From: an uncultured Eubacteriales bacterium
Lineage (GTDB): Bacteria; Bacillota; Clostridia; Lachnospirales; Lachnospiraceae
Assembly (NCBI GenBank): GCA_900321145.1
Contig: ONVB01000126.1
Span: 1 to 6,325 of the forward strand
Direction: 5' to 3'
Length of the DNA: 6,325 nt
The position numbers were made by a program, and so were the translations under genes. This document shows, one piece after another, positions 1-5,614 of this stretch. Numbering within the stretch: the first letter of the stretch is position 1; the number at the start of each line of letters is the position of its first letter. The notes under the pieces were generated by a model. It had not been told where the DNA came from. It made no database searches and saw nothing but the letters and a program-made list of their open reading frames with translations.

Positions 1-3
1 TTC

Positions 4-41
4 GTCATAAGGGGTACCGCTTGCGGTGGATTCCTTATGAC
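4..41. repeat. Two-level inverted repeat at the left edge
   Basis: The outer arms GTCATAAGG (4-12) and CCTTATGAC (33-41) pair over 9 bp. Inside them a second stem, ACCGC (16-20) with GCGGT (23-27), closes on a TT spacer. It is bounded by TTCG at 1-4 and CGAA at 44-47. It shares the GTCAT/ATGAC ends with the other units of the cluster, which suggests a common origin or mechanism. Confidence 0.7.
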
Positions 42-54
42 ATCGAAGGCCGGC

Positions 55-77
55 ACCTCAACGCTCCGCATTGAGGT
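55..77. repeat. Inverted repeat with 7-bp perfect arms
   Basis: ACCTCAA (55-61) and TTGAGGT (71-77) pair perfectly. Inside them, CGC and GCA extend the stem by three more pairs (one of them a mismatch on this strand, a G-U wobble in minus-strand RNA) around a 3-base loop. Confidence 0.7.
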
Positions 78-91
78 CTGCGTCGCTAACG

Positions 92-118
92 CTCAGGATG
101 ACACTTTGTCATTCTGAG
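92..118. repeat. Head-to-head inverted repeat, 12-bp arms
   Basis: CTCAGGATGACA (92-103) and TGTCATTCTGAG (107-118) pair along 12 positions with one G-T mismatch, around the 3-base spacer CTT. The right arm shares bases 111-118 with the neighbouring hairpin at 111-136, so in RNA the two structures exclude each other. Confidence 0.75.
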
Positions 119-136
119 GGCGCAAGCCCGAAGAAT
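111..136. repeat. Hairpin directly after pheS, first repeat unit
   Basis: Read on the plus strand, ATTCT pairs with AGAAT, then GA faces GA, then GGGC pairs with GCCC around a GCAA loop. The left arm starts about 10 nt past the pheS stop on the minus strand. No run of U follows on the minus strand (GACAAAGTG comes next), so it is not a standard intrinsic terminator, though it could protect the 3' end of the mRNA. Confidence 0.7.
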
Positions 137-145
137 CTTTCATAA

Positions 146-1216
146 TCAAAACTGGTTAAGGAACCTCGTATCATTCTCATACAAGAGTCTCATGTCATCT
201 ATCTCATACTTAAGGAGCGTGATCCTCTCAAGTCCTATGCCGAATGCAAAGCCGGAGTATACTTCGGGATCTATGCCGCACATCTCAAGCACATGTGGGT
301 GGACCATGCCGCAACCGCGTATCTCTATCCAGCCGCTTCCCTTGCACACACGGCAGCCCTTGCCGCCGCACTTGAAGCAGGTTATATCCACCTCGGCCGA
401 AGGCTCCGTAAAGGGAAAATGATGCGGTCTTAACTTCGTCTTTGTCTTCTCTCCGAAGAATTCTCTTGCAAACTGCGCGAGCGTTCCCTTAAGATCCGCC
501 ATGGTTATGCCTTTATCTATGACCAGTCCTTCTACCTGGTGGAAGGAAGGTGAGTGTGTGGCGTCAACCTCGTCTGCCCTGAACACTCTTCCCGGAGAAA
601 GGATCTTGATGGGAAGCTGTCTCTCCTTGGTCGGGTCGCTTGCCTCAAGCATGATGCGGGCCTGAACCGAAGAGGTCTGGGTCCTTAAGAGGATATCATC
701 CCTGCTCTCTCCCGATGCGCTTCTCTGTATATAGAAGGTATCCTGCTCGTCCTTTGCCGGATGGTTGGCAGGTATGTTCAAAAGCTCAAAGTTGTTCCTG
801 TCATACTCTACCTCGGGACCGGAAACTATCTCATAGCCCATGCCGATAAACACTCTCTCTAAATCCTCCACGGCAATCTGGTTCGGATGTCTGTGTCCCA
901 TAAGCTTCCTTTTGCCCGGAAGCGTGACATCTATCGTCTCTCTTTTAAGCTTCTCCGCACGCGCCAGTCTGTTTATGCTTTTAAGCTTCTCGTCAAGCTT
1001 GGCCTCTATCTGCGCTCTGGCCTCATTTACAAGCTGACCTACCTTGGGTCTTTCCTCGGGAGCCACGTCCTTCATGCCCTTTAATACCGAGGTAAGCTCA
1101 CCCTTTTTGCCGAGGATCGCTACCTTGATATCGTTCAGTGCGCCGGTATCCTGAGCATCCCGGATCTTCTCCAGGGTATTTGTGCTTATCTGTTCCAACA
1201 TTTCCTTAATCGTCAT
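146..1216 (-). CDS. pheS: Phenylalanyl-tRNA synthetase alpha subunit
   Basis: This is the catalytic subunit of the heterotetrameric class II PheRS (alpha2 beta2), which charges tRNA(Phe) in the cytoplasm and needs the beta subunit PheT. With the start at 1216 it has 356 residues, slightly above the typical 340-350. Residues 1-90 form the N-terminal coiled coil. The catalytic core begins with GHRHPNQIAVEDLERVF (107-123, class II motif 1 region). Motif 2 is GRVFRADEVDATHSPSFHQ (209-227). FPFTEPSAEVD (268-278) and motif 3 GFAFGIGLERITLLKYEIDD (322-341) follow. Ala324 occupies the position known to shape the phenylalanine pocket. Four cysteines (C280, C283, C288, C291) form the small ribbon seen in Bacillota PheS. 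The protein runs to the normal RFLNQF-type end, so it looks intact. It begins 18 nt after the membrane-protein gene. pheT, which usually follows closely, does not begin in the next 145 nt, which instead hold inverted repeats. Confidence 0.97.
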   Translation of the reverse strand: MTIKEMLEQISTNTLEKIRDAQDTGALNDIKVAILGKKGELTSVLKGMKDVAPEERPKVGQLVNEARAQIEAKLDEKLKSINRLARAEKLKRETIDVTLPGKRKLMGHRHPNQIAVEDLERVFIGMGYEIVSGPEVEYDRNNFELLNIPANHPAKDEQDTFYIQRSASGESRDDILLRTQTSSVQARIMLEASDPTKERQLPIKILSPGRVFRADEVDATHSPSFHQVEGLVIDKGITMADLKGTLAQFAREFFGEKTKTKLRPHHFPFTEPSAEVDITCFKCGGKGCRVCKGSGWIEIRGCGMVHPHVLEMCGIDPEVYSGFAFGIGLERITLLKYEIDDMRLLYENDTRFLNQF

Positions 1217-1223
1217 TGTCTGC

Positions 1224-1229
1224 ACCTCT
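1224..1229 (-). promoter_or_regulatory. Ribosome binding site that sets the pheS start at 1216
   Basis: On the minus strand, AGAGGT places its AGAGG core 8 nt before the ATG at 1216. The possible upstream start GTG (1225-1223) overlaps this same sequence, so using it would leave that GTG with no binding site at a workable distance. Confidence 0.75.
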
Positions 1230-1234
1230 TTACT

Positions 1235-2203
1235 TTACTCTGACCCGCGGTCGATCTCCTCCGCGGTATCTCTTCCGTCATCTATCAGGTTTTCTATATA
1301 ATCTATAACATCATCCACAAGTCTTTCGCTTGAGAAATATACTTCATAAAACAAAGTGTCCGGATTGGAAAGCGTCAGGCAGTAAACCTCTTTTCCGTGC
1401 CTGCTTCTTTTCTCTGACAGATTCTTGGATATATATCTGACCTTATCGAGCTTTACCACATCCGTCTTAACAAAATAACCGACCACCAGATAGTTTTTCG
1501 TGACAAAGATGTTGTTCTTCTTGAACACAAGCTCCTCGCTCAACTCTCTGTCGATGTCCTCTATCACCTCATCTATATCCCCATATGCAGCCAGCTGCCT
1601 TGCCTGCGAATGCAGGGAGGGGTTCGCCCATGAAAACAGCAGATACAGTATGATCATCAGGTTTATCACTATCGGGGCCGCAAATACTATATATATGGTC
1701 CATATATATGCATGGGGATAATCAGGTTCGCTGAGGATGTACTCGGACGCCATTCCGGTGAAAAGCTCCGGCGGAAGCTTGCTCTGCATGGCAAGCTGCG
1801 TCAGTATGCTTTCGGTCCTCACACCGTCCTTGATTATCTTTCCCTTTATGCTTATGCTGTCGATATGCCTTTCCGGCGTCTTTGTCTTCACCAGAAAGAA
1901 CTGTATGGTCTCATCGTAATAAGTATAGTAATATGAAGCCTTAAGCTCTCCGTTTTCATAATAATCGAGTCCGGAATATGTAAGGTCCTTTACGTCCGCG
2001 ATCACATTCACCGTACCGTCCGCAAAAAGCAGCGAGAATTCATCGGGCAGCTTCAGGATACCCTTCACATGATAGTTCTGCACCTTGTCAAGTATCGGAT
2101 ATCTGATGAACATGAACACAAGCACCAGGAACACCGCCATGGCCGGAAGAGCGACGGCGACGGTGTTCCTGAACAATAATCCTTCAAATCGTTTTCTATT
2201 CAT
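1235..2203 (-). CDS. Unrecognised membrane protein with two transmembrane helices
   Basis: The protein has 322 residues and I cannot name its family with confidence. A short basic N-terminus (NRKR) leads into a hydrophobic helix at about 14-33. A region of about 130 residues (34-163) follows; it is rich in tyrosine and beta-type alternation (DYYENGELKASYYYTYYDET, 80-99) and is probably outside the membrane. A second helix spans about 164-191. The cytoplasmic part begins NPSLHSQARQLAAYGDIDEV (194-213), continues with an acidic helix, then alternating short strands (IFVTKNYLVVGYF, VRYISKNL, EVYCLTL, LFYEVYF) and a closing helix (SERLVDDVIDYIENLI). That strand-helix order suggests a small PH-like barrel, which is inference. 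Topology would be N-in, C-in. The ATG lies 16 nt after the leuS stop with no clear Shine-Dalgarno, so translation may depend on coupling to leuS. The next methionine (22) falls inside the first helix, which supports the start chosen. The tail is acidic. The function is unknown. Confidence 0.8.
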   Translation of the reverse strand: MNRKRFEGLLFRNTVAVALPAMAVFLVLVFMFIRYPILDKVQNYHVKGILKLPDEFSLLFADGTVNVIADVKDLTYSGLDYYENGELKASYYYTYYDETIQFFLVKTKTPERHIDSISIKGKIIKDGVRTESILTQLAMQSKLPPELFTGMASEYILSEPDYPHAYIWTIYIVFAAPIVINLMIILYLLFSWANPSLHSQARQLAAYGDIDEVIEDIDRELSEELVFKKNNIFVTKNYLVVGYFVKTDVVKLDKVRYISKNLSEKRSRHGKEVYCLTLSNPDTLFYEVYFSSERLVDDVIDYIENLIDDGRDTAEEIDRGSE

Positions 2204-2219
2204 GAATCGTGTCTTTAAC

Positions 2220-4637
2220 TTACATAACTATATTGACTATCCTGCCAGGGACATATATCTCTTTCTTTACATCACCGGTGATCCTGTCGCCGAGAGCTTC
2301 CTTAGCCTTGGCAATAACCTCTTCCTTCGGAGCATTTACATCTATCATAACAGTCACTCTGGTCTTGCCGTTGATCTGTACCGCGATCTCCTTCTCGGTA
2401 TCCTTCATGGCTCCCTCGTCATACTCGGGCCAGCTCTGGTGAAATACCGAACCCTCGCCTCCGAGAAGCTCGAAGAGCTCCTCACCTATATGAGGCGCGA
2501 AAGGAGCGATGAGCTTGACCATAGTGAGAAGCGTCTCTTTGTCTACTCCTGTAGTCTTGGTGAGCTCAACGAACTTGTTGTTGTACTCCATAAATGCGGA
2601 AATAACCGTATTCAGTGAGAACTGCTCCAATCTGGTAGTCACATCGTAGGTAAGCTTATGTCTCAGCTTGACAAGCTCGGGAGTCTCCGGTGCGTTCTTC
2701 TCCGCATTTGCGGTGACCATGGTATAAAACCTGTTGATAAACCTGTATATACCCTCCATACCGCTGTCATCCCAGATGGAATCAAGCTCGGGCGGTCCGA
2801 TAAAGAGCTCGTACATACGGAGTGAGTCACAGCCGTAGTCACGCACCATATCATCCGGTGAAACTATGTTGCCGAGGGACTTGCTCATCTTCGTTGCAGC
2901 ACCTGTCACCTTGTCCCTTCCGCAGACCATGCCCTGGTTAAAGAGCTTGGTGAAAGGCTCATCAAAGTCCACAACTCCTATATCGTTCAAAAACTTGGTA
3001 TAGAATCTCGAGTAGAGCAGATGAAGCACCGCATGCTCCACACCGCCTATATACATATCAACCGGGAGATACTTGTCAGCCTTCTCCCTGTCAACAAGCG
3101 CATTGCTGTTTTTGGGATCTACATAGCGCAGGAAGTACCATGAGGAGCCTGCCCACTGAGGCATGGTATTCGTCTCTCTCTTCGCAGGCTTACCGCACTT
3201 CGGACAGGTTGTGTTCACCCACTCGTCTATCGCCGCAAGCGGTGACTCGCCGGTTCCGGTAGGCTCATACTTCTCCACATCCGGAAGAAGGACCGGAAGC
3301 TGATCCTCGGGTACCGCAACCGCGCCGCAGTCCGGGCAGTGAACGATCGGTATTGGCTCGCCCCAGTAACGCTGGCGTGAGAATACCCAGTCACGAAGCT
3401 TGTAGTTCACGGTCTTCTTTCCGTAGCCCGCTTTCTCTATCATCTCGGGAGCCTTCACTTTAAGCTCCGATGACTCCATACCGTTCCAGTCGCCGGAATT
3501 GATCATGGTTCCGGCAGCCTCGGTATAAGCCTCGGTCATATTTTCAATCTCCTTGCCGTCCTTGGCTATAACCTGGATTATCGGCAGATTAAACTTCTTT
3601 GCAAACTCAAAATCTCTGTCATCATGCGCGGGCACGCACATGATAGCTCCGGTGCCGTAATCTGCAAGTACATAATCCGAGATCCAGATAGGTACCAAAG
3701 CGCCGTTAAGCGGATTTACCGCATAGCTTCCGGTGAACACACCGGTCTTTTCCTTATCCTGAAGGCGGTCTACATTCGACTTCATCGATGCATCGTAGAT
3801 ATACTTCTCAACAGCCGCCTTTGTCTCCTCCGTCGCAAGGGAAGCAGCCATTTTATGCTCGGGTGCAAGCACCATAAATGTAGCGCCGTGCAGAGTATCC
3901 GGTCTGGTCGTATATACCGTTATAGCCTCGTCGCGTCCGTCTATCTTGAAGTTAACCTCCGCACCGTAGGACTTACCGATCCAGTCGGTCTGCATCTTCT
4001 TTACCTTAAGAGGCCAGTCAAGCTTATCAAGGTCTGCGAGAAGTCTCTCGGCATATGCTGTTATCTTGAGCATCCACTGGCGGAGGTTCTTCTTTGTCAC
4101 CTCGCTGTGGCAGCGCTCGCACTTGCCGTCCACAACCTCTTCATTTGCAAGACCTGTCTTACAGGAAGGACACCAGTTGATAGGCATCTCCTTCTCGTAG
4201 GCAAGTCCCTTCTTGAACATCTGCACGAAGATCCACTGTGTCCACTTGAAGTAATCCGGATCGGTCGTGTTGACCTCTCTGTCCCAGTCGTAGATAGCAG
4301 CTATCTCATTTATCTGTCTCTTGATGTTCTTTATGTTCGCAGCAGTGGAGATCGACGGGTGGATACCATGCTCTATGGCATAGTTCTCGGCCGGCAGACC
4401 AAATGCATCCCAGCCCATCGGATGTATAAGATAATAGTTATGCATCATCTTATAACGGCTCCATACATCGGATATAACATAGCCTCTCCAGTGTCCCACG
4501 TGAAGTCCGTTGCCGGACGGGTACGGGAACATATCAAGGCAGTAGTACTTCTCCTTCTTGCCGTCATCCACATTGATAGGGTTTTCCTCCCACTTCTTTC
4601 TCCATTTTCCTTCTATAAGCTTATGATTGTAAGCCAT
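2220..4637 (-). CDS. leuS: Leucyl-tRNA synthetase
   Basis: This class Ia synthetase attaches leucine to tRNA(Leu) in the cytoplasm, using ATP, and edits mischarged norvaline or isoleucine. With the start at 4637 it has 805 residues, close to the Bacillota length. The HIGH-type signature HVGH is at 46-49 within the Rossmann domain, and KMSKS is at 583-587. The CP1 editing domain shows the threonine-rich TTRPDT (243-248) and GTGAIMCVPAHDDRD (328-342), with the conserved editing aspartate at 342. Two CxxC pairs (C156/C159 with C173/C176, and C434/C437 with C478/C481) suggest zinc sites. SSWYFLRYVDP (498-508) and a C-terminal domain (about 750-805, IAVQINGKTR) complete it, so it appears intact and functional. 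The in-frame ATG at 4655 would add MAEERK but has no ribosome binding site. It is followed by a membrane-protein gene after only 16 nt. No T-box leader, common before synthetase genes in Bacillota, fits in the 47-nt upstream gap. Confidence 0.97.
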   Translation of the reverse strand: MAYNHKLIEGKWRKKWEENPINVDDGKKEKYYCLDMFPYPSGNGLHVGHWRGYVISDVWSRYKMMHNYYLIHPMGWDAFGLPAENYAIEHGIHPSISTAANIKNIKRQINEIAAIYDWDREVNTTDPDYFKWTQWIFVQMFKKGLAYEKEMPINWCPSCKTGLANEEVVDGKCERCHSEVTKKNLRQWMLKITAYAERLLADLDKLDWPLKVKKMQTDWIGKSYGAEVNFKIDGRDEAITVYTTRPDTLHGATFMVLAPEHKMAASLATEETKAAVEKYIYDASMKSNVDRLQDKEKTGVFTGSYAVNPLNGALVPIWISDYVLADYGTGAIMCVPAHDDRDFEFAKKFNLPIIQVIAKDGKEIENMTEAYTEAAGTMINSGDWNGMESSELKVKAPEMIEKAGYGKKTVNYKLRDWVFSRQRYWGEPIPIVHCPDCGAVAVPEDQLPVLLPDVEKYEPTGTGESPLAAIDEWVNTTCPKCGKPAKRETNTMPQWAGSSWYFLRYVDPKNSNALVDREKADKYLPVDMYIGGVEHAVLHLLYSRFYTKFLNDIGVVDFDEPFTKLFNQGMVCGRDKVTGAATKMSKSLGNIVSPDDMVRDYGCDSLRMYELFIGPPELDSIWDDSGMEGIYRFINRFYTMVTANAEKNAPETPELVKLRHKLTYDVTTRLEQFSLNTVISAFMEYNNKFVELTKTTGVDKETLLTMVKLIAPFAPHIGEELFELLGGEGSVFHQSWPEYDEGAMKDTEKEIAVQINGKTRVTVMIDVNAPKEEVIAKAKEALGDRITGDVKKEIYVPGRIVNIVM

Positions 4638-4644
4638 CTTTCTT

Positions 4645-4650
4645 TCCTCC
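4645..4650 (-). promoter_or_regulatory. Ribosome binding site that sets the leuS start at 4637
   Basis: On the minus strand, GGAGGA is followed after 7 nt by the ATG at 4637. It lies inside the six codons that would be translated if the upstream ATG at 4655 were used, and no purine-rich site precedes that upstream ATG. The internal ATG is therefore the better start. Confidence 0.85.
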
Positions 4651-4660
4651 GCCATTTCTT

Positions 4661-4676
4661 GTCTAATATATTAGAC
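4661..4676. promoter_or_regulatory. Perfect 16-bp palindrome over the putative leuS -10 region, candidate operator
   Basis: GTCTAATATATTAGAC is its own reverse complement over all 16 bases. It sits in the 47-nt gap before leuS and covers the proposed -10 element and the bases just before the expected transcription start, a usual place for a dimeric repressor to bind. It has no U-tract after it on either strand. As RNA it could form only a 6-bp stem with a TATA loop, so a terminator role is unlikely. No known regulator motif is recognised. Confidence 0.4.
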
Positions 4677-4692
4677 TTTATATATTATTCAA
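4665..4692 (-). promoter_or_regulatory. Probable sigma-A-type promoter of leuS
   Basis: On the minus strand, TTGAAT (4692-4687) and TATATT (4670-4665) are separated by 16 nt. They match the vegetative consensus at 4 of 6 and 5 of 6 positions. The -35 element overlaps the last codons and stop of the upstream gene. Transcription would begin near 4658, leaving a leader of about 20 nt before the ATG at 4637, just long enough to include the GGAGGA site. The surrounding DNA is very AT-rich, which makes chance matches easier, so this is a plausible but unproven promoter. Confidence 0.45.
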
Positions 4693-5593
4693 CACCGGCC
4701 TCACCCGTGATAAGCCACGGTGAAGGCTGTGTAACAAATACACTGTTTTTATCCGTCTTGGATACGGTTATCTGAGTAACCTCCATATTCTTTATGCCAT
4801 ACTTATCAAAGAGCGGCTTTATGTTCGAAAGGATGTTGAGCTCAAGAGTATATATCATGAACTGCATCTTCGGATTCTTCCTCAAAAGTCTCTCTATATC
4901 TTCTTCAAGATGCTTGTTGGCAACAATGAACGAAAGCCTCGGCACCGGTATCGTAGCCATGCACTCCTCGTTGATATCCGGTATGATCATGACATTGTGC
5001 ACGCCGAACTGCTTTACATTATCATCCATAGTCTCCTTGGCGCCCTTATCGTTCTCCACGCAGATTATGGTACCCTCGCTCGCGATAAATGCTGCCTCTA
5101 TGGCTATACTCTCCGCATCCACGAGACATATGGTATCCTGACTGTCCACGTTGAGCATGGCCATTATCATGGCACGTATCTCATTTCCCACATACTTGAT
5201 AGGGCCCTTGGAGAACATCTCGTTCTTCATGCCTATCCTGTAGGACTCTCTCGTATTCTCGTTTAAGATAAATACGACAGTCGGAGATGTTATCTTCCTG
5301 TCGATAACCTCCTTGATCTTGACATGCTTTACCTGTCCTTCCTCCTCAATCCCGACGCCGTACCACATATCATACTCGCCGAAACCGGCCTCCCAGAACT
5401 CATAGAACAAGTCCTCATGAGTCTCATCCGCGAAGATGAGCACTCTCTTGTGCGTCTCCACGAAGGGGATCACATTCTTAAGCTTCCCGCAGATGTCCAG
5501 GAGCTTTATCTTCTCCGGGCTCACATCCATGGTCTTCGCGAAGTATCCCATCCACGAAAGAATCCGATTTGTATCATAGCTTCCTTTAGCCAT
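4685..5593 (-). CDS. CobL/CbiET-like protein, probable non-catalytic corrin-methyltransferase relative
   Basis: The protein has 302 residues; its ATG follows AGGAGG by 7 nt. Residues about 137-300 follow the order of CbiT (precorrin-6Y C15-methyltransferase/decarboxylase): NEIRAMIMAML where CbiT has the EVR entry helix, LVDAESIAIEAA where CbiT has the D-x-G-x-G-[ST]-G loop and helix, CVENDK ending in the acidic ribose-binding position (E180), DNVKQFGVHNVMII, then TLELNILSNIKPLFDKYGI and a final PSPWLITG matching the CbiT terminal strand. The SAM loop is shortened and has no glycine, and the second glycine-rich GGSGG segment is replaced by VANKHLEEDIE (224-234). Residues about 20-130 resemble only the second subdomain of CbiE (RVLIFADETHEDLFYEFWEAG, where CbiE has a nucleotide-type fold). 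Intact CbiET proteins are about 400 residues, so roughly 100 N-terminal residues are missing. No cobalamin gene is nearby. No signal peptide or membrane helix is seen, so it is probably cytoplasmic. Homology is judged by eye; loss of catalysis is inferred from the missing loop. Its actual role is unknown. Confidence 0.75.
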   Translation of the reverse strand: MAKGSYDTNRILSWMGYFAKTMDVSPEKIKLLDICGKLKNVIPFVETHKRVLIFADETHEDLFYEFWEAGFGEYDMWYGVGIEEEGQVKHVKIKEVIDRKITSPTVVFILNENTRESYRIGMKNEMFSKGPIKYVGNEIRAMIMAMLNVDSQDTICLVDAESIAIEAAFIASEGTIICVENDKGAKETMDDNVKQFGVHNVMIIPDINEECMATIPVPRLSFIVANKHLEEDIERLLRKNPKMQFMIYTLELNILSNIKPLFDKYGIKNMEVTQITVSKTDKNSVFVTQPSPWLITGEAGVE

Positions 5594-5600
5594 AACCTCG

Positions 5601-5606
5601 CCTCCT
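5601..5606 (-). promoter_or_regulatory. Ribosome binding site of the CobL-like gene
   Basis: On the minus strand, AGGAGG lies 7 nt before the ATG at 5593. It is a full-strength Shine-Dalgarno sequence in the 21-nt gap after the transporter stop codon, and it fixes the start of the CobL-like protein. Confidence 0.85.
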
Positions 5607-5614
5607 GTTCTTTT

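Larger units (their letters stand above)
1..141. repeat. Cluster of inverted repeats downstream of pheS
   Basis: No reading frame is supportable here. Four nested or adjacent inverted repeats fill nearly the whole segment: 4-41, 55-77, 92-118 and 111-136. Two of them share a GTCAT(T/C)CTGAG core in opposite orientation. The pattern resembles short interspersed intergenic palindromic repeats of the type ending in AGAATGACA or AGGATGACA, which I recall from many bacterial genomes. Copy number cannot be judged from this window. The cluster continues to the left edge and may extend further. Confidence 0.7.

Noticed and set aside
111..136. Intrinsic terminator for pheS
   Set aside because: The hairpin is well placed, but the minus-strand sequence after it lacks a U-tract, so a Rho-independent terminator cannot be supported.
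1..141. CRISPR array
   Set aside because: The repeats are inverted, not direct, differ in length and have no regular spacers.
1689..1709. Perfect inverted repeat with 10-bp arms, ATATATATGG and CCATATATAT around one T
   Set aside because: It lies inside the second membrane helix of the two-helix protein and follows from the alternating ATA/TAT codons for Ile and Tyr; nothing suggests a regulatory site within the gene.
2085..2618. A 177-codon plus-strand open frame spanning the leuS 3' end
   Set aside because: It is antisense to both leuS and the membrane-protein gene, shows no ribosome binding site or recognisable domain.
3624..4775. A 383-codon open frame on the plus strand opposite leuS
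   Set aside because: It lies antisense to the unmistakable LeuS coding sequence, has no family resemblance, and is low-complexity in the way complementary-strand frames of codon-biased genes are.
4685..5593. Calling the 302-residue gene a functional cobalamin-pathway cobL/cbiT
   Set aside because: The SAM-binding loop and the first CbiE subdomain are missing and no pathway neighbours are present, so giving it the pathway symbol would mislead.
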